Both the position numbers and the translations under genes were made by a program. This document shows, piece after piece, positions 1-5,179 of a DNA stretch of 5,684 nucleotides. The notes below the pieces were generated by a model, which worked only from the letters and a program-made list of their open reading frames with translations, ran no database searches and was not told where the DNA came from. Origin of the DNA: an uncultured Lachnospiraceae bacterium (GTDB taxonomy: Bacteria; Bacillota_A; Clostridia; Lachnospirales; Lachnospiraceae); assembly GCA_946630765.1 (NCBI GenBank), contig CAMOZF010000134.1:1-5684 (forward strand), read 5' to 3'. Position 1 is the stretch's first letter; each line of letters starts with the position of its first letter.

Positions 1-1
1 T

Positions 2-112
2 GCCCTTCCCTTCACCGTCGATGAAGTCGACGAAGTGATGCGAAGCACCGTCCGCGAAAACTTCCGGGACCTGAATTCCCGCGCGCTGCGCTACACCGGA
101 ACCGAAAACTAA
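2..112 (+). CDS. C-terminal end of an oxidoreductase subunit, possibly indolepyruvate:ferredoxin oxidoreductase beta subunit (5' end outside window)
   Basis: An open frame enters from the left edge and ends at TAA (110-112), giving 36 residues beginning ALPFTVDEVDEVM and ending ALRYTGTEN. The pattern (a Leu-Pro-Phe strand end, an acidic/amphipathic helix, then a 'xNxxAxxxG' tail) resembles from memory the C-terminus of IorB, the small subunit that with IorA converts aryl pyruvates to aryl-acetyl-CoA with ferredoxin reduction. The following gene supports this: ior genes and a paaK-type ligase are often adjacent in anaerobes, and only 44 bases separate the two here, with no terminator between them, so they are probably co-transcribed. 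The frame itself is well supported; the product is inferred from a short tail and context and could be another enzyme. Confidence 0.55.
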   Translation, partial: ALPFTVDEVDEVMRSTVRENFRDLNSRALRYTGTEN

Positions 113-140
113 GCTTCTGTCCGTCAGATAAACCACACGA

Positions 141-145
141 AAGGA
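141..145 (+). promoter_or_regulatory. Ribosome binding site of the paaK-type gene
   Basis: AAGGA sits 11 bases upstream of the ATG at 157, a rather long spacing. The same layout (AGGA plus 11 bases) is seen at the 707-residue gene on the other strand, which suggests this spacing is tolerated in this genome. No promoter is obvious in the 44-base gap, in keeping with an operon. Confidence 0.6.
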
Positions 146-156
146 ACGTCAACATC

Positions 157-1392
157 ATGCAGATCACACAGAAACAGCTCTCTCTTGTCAACGACCGCAT
201 TGAAGCGCTGAGAAAGTCAGGCAGCTTCTACGGCAAGAAGTACATCGAAGCCGGCATTACGCAGGTCGAAACGCCGGAAGATTTCGAAAAGCTTCCCTTC
301 TCTGAAAAAAGCGACCTCCGGGACGCTTACCCGCTGGGACTCATGACCGCGCCCGAAGAGGAAATCGTGCGTATTCACAGCTCCTCCGGCACCACCGGAA
401 AGCCGGTCATCATTCCCTATACCGCCAAGGACGTCGACGACTGGGGCGAAATGTTCAAGCGCTGCTACGAAACCGCCGGCATCACCGATCAGGACCGCAT
501 CCAGATCACCCCGGGCTATGGCCTCTGGACCGCCGGCATCGGCTTCCAGAACGGCGCGGAAAAGCTCGGCGCAATGGTCGTCCCGATGGGTCCCGGCAAT
601 ACCGAGAAGCAGCTGCAGATGATGCAGGATCTGGAAACGACGGTCATCACCGCCACCTCTTCCTATGCGCTCCTTCTCACCGAGGAAGTCGAAAAGCGCG
701 GCCTGAAGGACAAGATCAAGCTGAGAAAAGGCGTGATCGGCTCCGAACGCTGGACGGAAAAAATGAGAGACCGGATCAGCTCCGGCCTCGGCATTGAACT
801 CTATGATATTTACGGACTGACGGAAATCTACGGTCCCGGCATCGGCATCAACTGCAAATACAACACCGGCATGCACTACTGGGACGATTATCTCTACCTT
901 GAAATCATCGACCCGAAGACCGGGAAAACGGTTCCGGACGGCGAATGGGGCGAGATCGTCATCACAACGCTTGTCAAGGAAGGCGCGCCGTTAATCCGCT
1001 ATCGCACGCACGACATATCCCGCATCATTCCGGGCGAATGCCCCTGCGGCTCCTGCTTCCCCAGAATCGACACGATCCAGGGCCGTACCGACGACATGAT
1101 GAAGATCAAGGGCGTCAATGTCTTCCCGAATCAGATCGAAGAAGTCCTTGCCGGTTTCCCCGAAATCTCAAGCGAATATCAGATCCGCATCTCCCATGTC
1201 GACGGTCGCGATTCCATGCGTATCTACGTCGAGACAACGGGCGATGTGGACTTTGCGGACCTCACCCGCCGGATCGCGGAAGCCGTGAAATCCAAAATCG
1301 GCTTCACCCCGATCGTTAAGGCTGTCGAGGTCGGCGTCCTCCCGAGAAGCGAGAAGAAGGCCAAGCGCGTCATCGACGAGCGCTTCGAGTAA
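157..1392 (+). CDS. paaK: Phenylacetate-CoA ligase family protein (AMP-forming aryl-acetate:CoA ligase)
   Basis: 411-residue member of the adenylate-forming (ANL) superfamily, PaaK branch, which activates phenylacetate or related aryl acids to the CoA thioester via an acyl-adenylate in the cytoplasm. Visible motifs: the phosphate-binding loop SSSGTTGKP (residues 75-83), the adenine/Mg motif YDIYGLTE (216-223), RYRTHD (281-286), the hinge GRTDDMMKIKGVNVFP (309-324), and the C-terminal LPRSEKKAKR (395-404) where K401 aligns with the adenylation lysine. C233, H240 and the CPCGSC cluster (C295, C297, C300) look like the Cys/His site of PaaK-like enzymes that may bind zinc (inference). The N-terminus is about 20 residues shorter than usual, lacking the common Tyr-Trp start, but no earlier in-frame start exists downstream of the previous gene. 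AAGGA at 141-145 lies 11 bases before the ATG. Exact substrate (phenyl-, indole- or hydroxyphenylacetate) cannot be read from sequence. Confidence 0.93.
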   Translation: MQITQKQLSLVNDRIEALRKSGSFYGKKYIEAGITQVETPEDFEKLPFSEKSDLRDAYPLGLMTAPEEEIVRIHSSSGTTGKPVIIPYTAKDVDDWGEMFKRCYETAGITDQDRIQITPGYGLWTAGIGFQNGAEKLGAMVVPMGPGNTEKQLQMMQDLETTVITATSSYALLLTEEVEKRGLKDKIKLRKGVIGSERWTEKMRDRISSGLGIELYDIYGLTEIYGPGIGINCKYNTGMHYWDDYLYLEIIDPKTGKTVPDGEWGEIVITTLVKEGAPLIRYRTHDISRIIPGECPCGSCFPRIDTIQGRTDDMMKIKGVNVFPNQIEEVLAGFPEISSEYQIRISHVDGRDSMRIYVETTGDVDFADLTRRIAEAVKSKIGFTPIVKAVEVGVLPRSEKKAKRVIDERFE

Positions 1393-1396
1393 TCGG

Positions 1397-1422
1397 AACT
1401 CGCCTGCGAAAACTCGCCTGCG
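1397..1422 (+). repeat. 12-bp direct repeat just after the paaK stop
   Basis: AACTCGCCTGCG occurs at 1397-1408 and again at 1411-1422, separated by two A residues (period 14). It begins four bases after the paaK stop codon and runs directly into the hairpin at 1425-1475. Role unknown; it may be part of a dispersed intergenic repeat together with that hairpin. Confidence 0.75.
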
Positions 1423-1424
1423 GG

Positions 1425-1475
1425 ATTGCATTTCTTCTTCGGAGACGCGGGAAGTCTCCTCAGAAGAAACGCAAT
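1425..1475 (+). other. Long imperfect hairpin in the 3' region of paaK
   Basis: Three stacked stems fold on one another: ATTGC (1425-1429) with GCAAT (1471-1475), TTTCTTCT (1431-1438) with AGAAGAAA (1462-1469), and GGAGAC (1441-1446) with GTCTCC (1454-1459), giving 19 base pairs around the loop GCGGGAA. The stems are separated by a 1x1 and a 2x2 internal loop. No U-run follows, so it is not a classic terminator. It could stabilise the 3' end of the paaK mRNA or be part of a dispersed repeat. Confidence 0.7.
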
Positions 1476-1501
1476 TACCCTCGGCTCGAGTGCATGGCTC
1501 A

Positions 1502-1592
1502 TGTCATGTCGAGCGAAGTCGAGACATCCCATACGTCAGCAACAAAGTCATGGGATCCCGCGACTCGGGCTGCGCCCTCGCTCGGGATGACA
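1502..1592. repeat. ~90-bp nested palindromic intergenic repeat
   Basis: The two ends are inverted copies: TGTCATGTCGAGCGA (1502-1516) against the complement of TCGCTCGGGATGACA (1578-1592), 13 of 15 matching. A second inverted pair lies inside, ATCCCAT (1526-1532) with ATGGGAT (1550-1556). Each arm also folds on its own: TGT..CGA with TCGACA-type pairing within 1507-1526, and GGGC-TGC-GCCC (1567-1577) nested in CCCG...CGGG (1557-1586). Read on the - strand it begins TGTCATCCCGAGCGAGGG, a pattern I recall as a dispersed intergenic repeat in several bacterial genomes. It sits between two convergent genes, a usual location for such repeats. Confidence 0.75.
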
Positions 1593-1615
1593 GAGGGGAA
1601 ACTTCACATTCTCTG

Positions 1616-1647
1616 CGCGCTCAGGCAAAAACCCTGAGCGCGTTTTT
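1616..1647 (+). terminator. Intrinsic terminator of the paaK transcript, overlapping the end of the dipeptidase gene
   Basis: A perfect 10-bp stem CGCGCTCAGG (1616-1625) / CCTGAGCGCG (1633-1642) with a 7-base loop is followed by TTTTT (1643-1647), a textbook rho-independent terminator for + strand transcription. On the - strand the hairpin is not followed by a U-run, so it should act mainly on paaK. It overlaps the last codons and TGA stop of the convergent dipeptidase gene. Confidence 0.9.
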
Positions 1648-2550
1648 ATGTGTAATCTTCTCGAGATCGTCCCAGGATATTTTCCGGTGGAGATAGTCGA
1701 GAAGCTCGGGCGTCCCGGAGGCGTCCTTCCACTCGAGGGTCGAGCCGATGCCGTCGTAATCCGAGCCGAAGCCCACGTGGTCAACGCCGGCCTTGTCAAT
1801 GAGATGCAGGGTATGCTGCAGCACGGCCTCCATCGTGGCGTCATTCGCGCCTTCTCTGAGGAAATCAGCGCAGTAATTGACTCCAACAAGACCATCGGTA
1901 TTTCCGAGCGCATGGAGCATTTCGTCCGTCAGGTTCCGGCTGTGCGGGCAGAGGGCGCGCGCATCGGAATGCGAGGCGACGACGGGGTATTTTCCGCCGG
2001 AGAACTCCACGACATCCCAGAAGCCCTCGTCCGACAGGTGCGAAACATCCACCAGCACCCCAAGCTCATTCATCACATCAACGATCTCCTGCCCCTTCGG
2101 CTTCAGATGGCCGCCCATCGTATTCGGGAAGCCGAGCTCGTTCTCGAAGTTCCAGGTCAGCGTGATCATCCGCACGCCGTCCTTCTTAAATTCCTCGACG
2201 CGCTCTGTCCTGCCTTCGAGCGGTTCTCCGGCTTCGATCGTGAGAATACCGGACATCAGGTCCTTCGCATCATTCGAAAGGATCTCCGCACTATTCCAGG
2301 CCGGTGCGATCATATCCGCATTTTCCTGCATTTCCCGCCGGAAAATTTCCACATGCTGCTTATAATAATCATAGGGGCTGACGCCGCTCTTTTCGCACCA
2401 CTTCTGGTGCACGAAAATCGCAAAGCACTGGGCGAGCTGGTCCGCTTTTTTCAGCTTCATCAGGTCGATGTGCATGTCGTTCTCCCGAAGATGCGCGTTC
2501 CTGTGCGCCAGCATTGTAATCGTGTCACAGTGAAGATCAATCAGTTTCAT
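1621..2550 (-). CDS. Dipeptidase, peptidase family M19 (renal/membrane dipeptidase-like)
   Basis: 309-residue cytoplasmic di-zinc dipeptidase with no signal peptide or membrane segment; M19 enzymes cleave dipeptides, often including those with a D-residue at the C-terminal position. The family's metal ligands are in place: HCD near the N-terminus (H7, D9), the bridging glutamate in LTIEAGEPLEG (E106), H171 in VDVSHLSD, H194 in VVASHSDARAL, and D264 in HVGFGSDYDG; R205-N206 of the substrate-binding 'RNLTD' motif is also present. Length is normal for short bacterial M19 proteins. An ATG at 2595 is in frame, but the promoter lies downstream of it and MKLIDLHCDT at 2550 is the family-like start preceded by a strong GGAGG six bases away. 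The gene is convergent with paaK and apparently monocistronic. Substrate range is not readable; catalytic activity looks intact. Confidence 0.93.
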   Translation of the reverse strand: MKLIDLHCDTITMLAHRNAHLRENDMHIDLMKLKKADQLAQCFAIFVHQKWCEKSGVSPYDYYKQHVEIFRREMQENADMIAPAWNSAEILSNDAKDLMSGILTIEAGEPLEGRTERVEEFKKDGVRMITLTWNFENELGFPNTMGGHLKPKGQEIVDVMNELGVLVDVSHLSDEGFWDVVEFSGGKYPVVASHSDARALCPHSRNLTDEMLHALGNTDGLVGVNYCADFLREGANDATMEAVLQHTLHLIDKAGVDHVGFGSDYDGIGSTLEWKDASGTPELLDYLHRKISWDDLEKITHKNALRVFA

Positions 2551-2553
2551 ATT

Positions 2554-2564
2554 CTCCCTCCCCC
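2554..2564 (-). promoter_or_regulatory. Strong ribosome binding site that fixes the dipeptidase start
   Basis: On the - strand GGGGGAGGGAG is followed within a few bases by the ATG at 2550; the core GGAGG (2561-2557) is six bases from it. This supports the 309-residue form over the longer frame from 2595. Confidence 0.85.
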
Positions 2565-2573
2565 ACGTGATCC

Positions 2574-2602
2574 ATTCTAAATCATCTCCGGGCAATTTTC
2601 AA
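2574..2602 (-). promoter_or_regulatory. Sigma-A type promoter of the dipeptidase gene
   Basis: On the - strand TTGAAA (2602-2597) is separated by exactly 17 bases from TAGAAT (2579-2574). Transcription would start near 2567, giving a leader of about 15-17 bases that contains the ribosome binding site. Because the -10 box lies inside the would-be first codons of the longer frame, that longer start is excluded. Confidence 0.75.
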
Positions 2603-2609
2603 GTAGTAT

Positions 2610-2618
2610 GGGGACAGG
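2610..2618 (+). repeat. GGGGACAGG repeat motif, copy 1 (half site)
   Basis: GGGGACAGG just upstream of the dipeptidase promoter matches the left half of the palindrome at 2957-2969. No matching GTCCC partner follows nearby, so this is a half copy, perhaps left when other DNA inserted or deleted. Confidence 0.45.
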
Positions 2619-2685
2619 CGTTCGCGTAAACTTACTGTAGGATTCTTGCAGACAGATACCACCCAGAGATATTGAAGTGCTTGAC

Positions 2686-2929
2686 TGTGAACTTCCTAAG
2701 CAATTAACTCTCGTACCAAGGTGGTTTTCCAGCTTAAGGACAGATACGATGCCGCGCTTGCGGAGCTTGACAGACTTCAGCAGAAGCGTAATGAACTTCG
2801 AAACAAAGAGCTTCTGAAGGCGATTGAAACAAGTGACAGATCTTACGATGAGATCATCGCTTTCCTCAAAAATGAGGATTAGGAGTAGTCCTGGGACTCA
2901 TCGAGAGTTAATTTTTCAGAAAGTTGACA
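2686..2929. mobile_element. 244-bp mini-element with terminal inverted repeats (IS remnant or MITE-like)
   Basis: The ends are inverted copies: 2684-2713 (starting ACTGTGAACTTCCT) against the complement of 2902-2931 (starting ACTGTCAACTTTCT), 25 of 30 matching, including a perfect inner 12-bp AATTAACTCTCG. Counting from the TG/CA dinucleotides gives 5'-TG...CA-3' ends, as in IS21-like and several other IS families; assignment to any family is tentative. There is no transposase; the 188 bases between the repeats hold one small coiled-coil ORF. No clear target duplication is seen (left flank ...GCTTGAC, right flank GTCCAAC...). It is either an internally deleted insertion sequence or a non-autonomous element. 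Confidence 0.7.
2721..2882 (+). pseudogene. Small coiled-coil ORF inside the mini-element, probably a 5'-truncated fragment
   Basis: A + strand frame is open from just after TAA (2697-2699) to TAG (2880-2882). It contains no ATG; the only plausible start is GTG at 2721, with a poor ribosome binding site, giving 53 residues. The product is highly charged and helical: FQLKDRYDAALAELDRL, then QQKRNELRNKELLKAI, then SDRSYDEIIAFLKNED. The heptad-like spacing of Leu/Ala and the ending on a short 'DEIIxFL' helix look like a real protein, not chance, and codon use is coding-like. It fills the space between the inverted repeats, starting 8 bases after the left one and ending 20 bases before the right one. 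I do not recognise a family. It may be the C-terminus of an accessory protein of a full-length IS, left after internal deletion, or a tiny intact gene. Confidence 0.5.
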
Positions 2930-2956
2930 GTCCAACAATATCCAAATAAAGTCATC

Positions 2957-3001
2957 GGGGACAGGTCCCTATATCTCGTACACCGTGGAGTCCCCTTTTT
3001 T
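2957..3001 (+). terminator. GGGGAC...GTCCCC hairpin with T-run (repeat motif copy 2)
   Basis: GGGGAC (2957-2962) pairs with GTCCCC (2990-2995), followed by TTTTTT (2996-3001), a terminator-like arrangement for + strand transcription coming out of the mini-element. The first half is also part of a short palindrome GGGGACAGGTCCC (2957-2969), so two alternative foldings compete. It lies 27 bases beyond the stop of the - strand 707-residue gene; on that strand the hairpin is followed only by a weak GATGACTTTATTT, so it would be a poor terminator for that gene. The motif recurs at 2610 and 5280. The 27-base loop and 6-bp stem make terminator function uncertain. Confidence 0.5.
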
Positions 3002-3027
3002 CTATCAGTTATGTGCTAAACCCGTCA

Positions 3028-5151
3028 TCAGATCTTCGGCTCAAACATCTGCGCACGGTCCTTGATCGTCGGCTTTTTCTCGATTTCATTCTCGAGGTTC
3101 TTGTCAAGATCCTTCTCTTTGTCGGCTTCCTTCGCCTTTTCCGCCTGGTTCTTCAGCTCCGTCGTCGCCTTGACGATGTTCTCGGCGGTTTTGAATTCGG
3201 TAGACGTATTATGCTCATTCAGATTCCGGAAAAGTTCCTTGGTGGAAACCTTGGAAAGGTCATTCTGCTGGTAAATCTCCTGTGCGACCATCTCCACCTG
3301 CTTCAGGCCGCCCTTATCGCCGAGCTGTCTTAAGCTCTCCGAAAGCGCCATCTCCGTCGTAGCCATGGACGGGACGATCTTAGTATAGGTATCGCTGTAG
3401 ATTTTGCCTTCGGGCAGTTCCGGCCGGGTCTCGGGATTCTTCGTCCACTTTTCCAGGTCGAGTTTATTGACAAAGACCACCTTCGGCCCGAGTTCTTCTA
3501 TTTTCGCGTCGAGTGCGCCGCTGTTCTTCTTGTTGTCCGCATAGAGCATCTGTGTAACAATACGTCCCTTCAGCATGGCCGTAGTGTACTCCTTCTTCTC
3601 CTGCTCGGAGAGTTCTGTACCGTTCTTCACAGCCTGACTCATCTTATATTCCGCATCTTCACGATCCTGCATGATCTTCGCGAGCTTTGTCATACCCTTT
3701 GCCGCGCGAAGCTTCTCGGGATCCATGCCCTGTTTCAGTGCTTCCGCCTGGAGTTCCGGATCCTTCTTCATCAGGTCGATGACCTTCGAGGCCATGATGA
3801 CCGCGCCTTTCTGCTGCTCCGTCATCACGTCAGGCCTGTCCACGGTCGCGAGATCTCCGCCGGCCAAATTGATACCGTTCGCGATCATGCCGGCAAGCTT
3901 CGTCTTGTCACCGTTCTGATAGGCCTGGAAGGCTTCCAGCGCTGCTCTTCTGCCAAGATTGGTAACGTCCTTGAAATTGGAGCCTTCATTATCTCTGGGT
4001 GGAACGAGGAACAGATCCGATGACCAGAAATTCCGCATCCGACCGGTCAGAAGCACGCCGGCCTGCTCCTTGTTGTAGCCCATATCCGTGAGCGCCTTTT
4101 CTGCGTGGATATCCGGTTCCGATTTATTGTACATCACCATGGCATTCTTGGGATCCCAGAGCCCGAAGAACGCAACTGCCGCGAACTCTTCATTGGTGAC
4201 CGGCTTCCCGTTCTTTCCAAGCTTGATTTGGGAGAGATCAATCTGGTCTTTGTCATAGACCTCCAGATTGGCAAACTGCTCCTTCGTATACAGTCCTTCC
4301 TTTTTTTCGCCGTCTGGCGCATCCGGACGCTTCAAAATGCTGGGATCGAACTTCGGAACCGGCTGCAGGACGGAGGTTGCCTGCTCCAGTCCGCGCTTCA
4401 GGTTGCCATGGGCAGTTACAGCGTTCTCTGCATAATTCAGTGCTTCTGCGTTTCTCTTCTCCTCAAGCGCCTGAGCTTCCTTCCTTCTCTTCTCCTCAAG
4501 CTCTCTCGCAGCCTTCTCCTCTGCCGCTTTGATCTCGTCAGCCTTCGCCTGGTGCCGTTCTTTTTCGCCCTTGAAGGCATATTTCCGGTAGCCCTGCATG
4601 CCGCCGAACTTATCCATCTTGTTGGCGCGGTCTTCTTCCAGATTGTCGAACTTCTTGATCATCTCGTCATAGGCTTTGCCGCCGGTGAAGAAATGTGCGA
4701 CGCGGTGATACCACCTGACGGGCTGGACGGGCGGTTCGGGCAGGTTCGAAGCGGTGACGGGCTTACTGTATGAAAGACTTACTTTGCCTTTATTCTCCGT
4801 AAGCTGCAGCTGCACCGGGTCCTCGGATTCCAGCGGATAGGCAAAGATATTGCCGAGCTGCACTTCCTTCCAGAATTCCGGGCTGCCGGGCTTGATATTA
4901 ACAGAGGCTAAAGGAAGGATCGAGTCGTGATATTCCTTGTCCGGCGCAAGTACGAAAAAGCGTGGAACAACGCCGTCGTTACTGACTTCCCAGTTCTCGT
5001 CCGCGACGATTCCGAGCTCGTCAAAGAACTGCCGCTGTGAGTTTTGAAGTATGGAAAGCTGCTGCGGCGTGAGCGCGGTTTTACCGGCTTCTTCAAGCGT
5101 CGCGTAGCGGTTCTGGATATTGTTGGTGTATAAATCATCTCTTCTTGGCAT
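3028..5151 (-). CDS. Large cysteine-free coiled-coil protein of unknown function (707 aa)
   Basis: I do not recognise this family. The start chosen is ATG at 5151 (MPRRDDLYTNN), with AAAGGA 11 bases upstream; an in-frame ATG at 5235 would add 28 residues encoded by repeat-like DNA and is rejected. Layout seen: an N-terminal mixed region (1-130) with Trp/Phe-rich strands; a proline-rich linker LPEPPVQPVRW (137-147) leading into a short amphipathic aromatic segment WYHRVAHFFTGG; a strongly charged coiled coil (about 194-245, with runs of KAAEEKAARELEEKRRKE); a central helical domain (about 285-570) including FFGLWDP and RMRNFWSSDLFLVPPRD; and a Lys/Glu-rich helical tail (655-700). There is no signal peptide, membrane segment, nucleotide-binding loop or metal motif, and no cysteine in 707 residues. 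This suggests a soluble scaffold, structural or effector-like protein, but no function can be assigned. It sits alone, bracketed by mobile-element ends. Confidence 0.85.
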   Translation of the reverse strand: MPRRDDLYTNNIQNRYATLEEAGKTALTPQQLSILQNSQRQFFDELGIVADENWEVSNDGVVPRFFVLAPDKEYHDSILPLASVNIKPGSPEFWKEVQLGNIFAYPLESEDPVQLQLTENKGKVSLSYSKPVTASNLPEPPVQPVRWYHRVAHFFTGGKAYDEMIKKFDNLEEDRANKMDKFGGMQGYRKYAFKGEKERHQAKADEIKAAEEKAARELEEKRRKEAQALEEKRNAEALNYAENAVTAHGNLKRGLEQATSVLQPVPKFDPSILKRPDAPDGEKKEGLYTKEQFANLEVYDKDQIDLSQIKLGKNGKPVTNEEFAAVAFFGLWDPKNAMVMYNKSEPDIHAEKALTDMGYNKEQAGVLLTGRMRNFWSSDLFLVPPRDNEGSNFKDVTNLGRRAALEAFQAYQNGDKTKLAGMIANGINLAGGDLATVDRPDVMTEQQKGAVIMASKVIDLMKKDPELQAEALKQGMDPEKLRAAKGMTKLAKIMQDREDAEYKMSQAVKNGTELSEQEKKEYTTAMLKGRIVTQMLYADNKKNSGALDAKIEELGPKVVFVNKLDLEKWTKNPETRPELPEGKIYSDTYTKIVPSMATTEMALSESLRQLGDKGGLKQVEMVAQEIYQQNDLSKVSTKELFRNLNEHNTSTEFKTAENIVKATTELKNQAEKAKEADKEKDLDKNLENEIEKKPTIKDRAQMFEPKI

Positions 5152-5162
5152 GGTAAATATCG

Positions 5163-5168
5163 TCCTTT
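5163..5168 (-). promoter_or_regulatory. Ribosome binding site of the 707-residue gene
   Basis: On the - strand AAAGGA ends 11 bases before ATG 5151 and decides between this start and the upstream in-frame ATG at 5235, which has no comparable site. I see no convincing -35/-10 pair in the region between this gene and the repeat DNA at 5211-5293. Confidence 0.6.
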
Positions 5169-5179
5169 CCACCAGTGTT

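Noticed and set aside
217..876. 219-codon - strand frame opposite paaK
   Set aside because: Antisense shadow of a complete ligase; the translation is alanine/aspartate/phenylalanine-rich low-complexity typical of reverse frames in GC-rich codons.
1648..2580. 310-codon + strand frame opposite the dipeptidase
   Set aside because: It is the antisense shadow of a gene with intact M19 catalytic motifs, a promoter and a ribosome binding site; the + frame shows no recognisable motif.
2551..2595. Longer dipeptidase start at 2595
   Set aside because: The -10 box (2579-2574) lies inside this extension, and the strong GGAGG plus family-like MKLIDLHCDT start favour 2550.
2600..3027. CRISPR array or tRNA gene in the gene-poor repeat zone
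   Set aside because: The repeats are few, inverted or unevenly spaced, and no cloverleaf or regular spacer pattern is visible.
4105..4773. 222-codon + strand frame within the 707-residue gene
   Set aside because: The Leu/Phe/Ile-rich, membrane-like translation is what the reverse complement of Glu/Lys coiled-coil codons gives; no ribosome binding site or motif.
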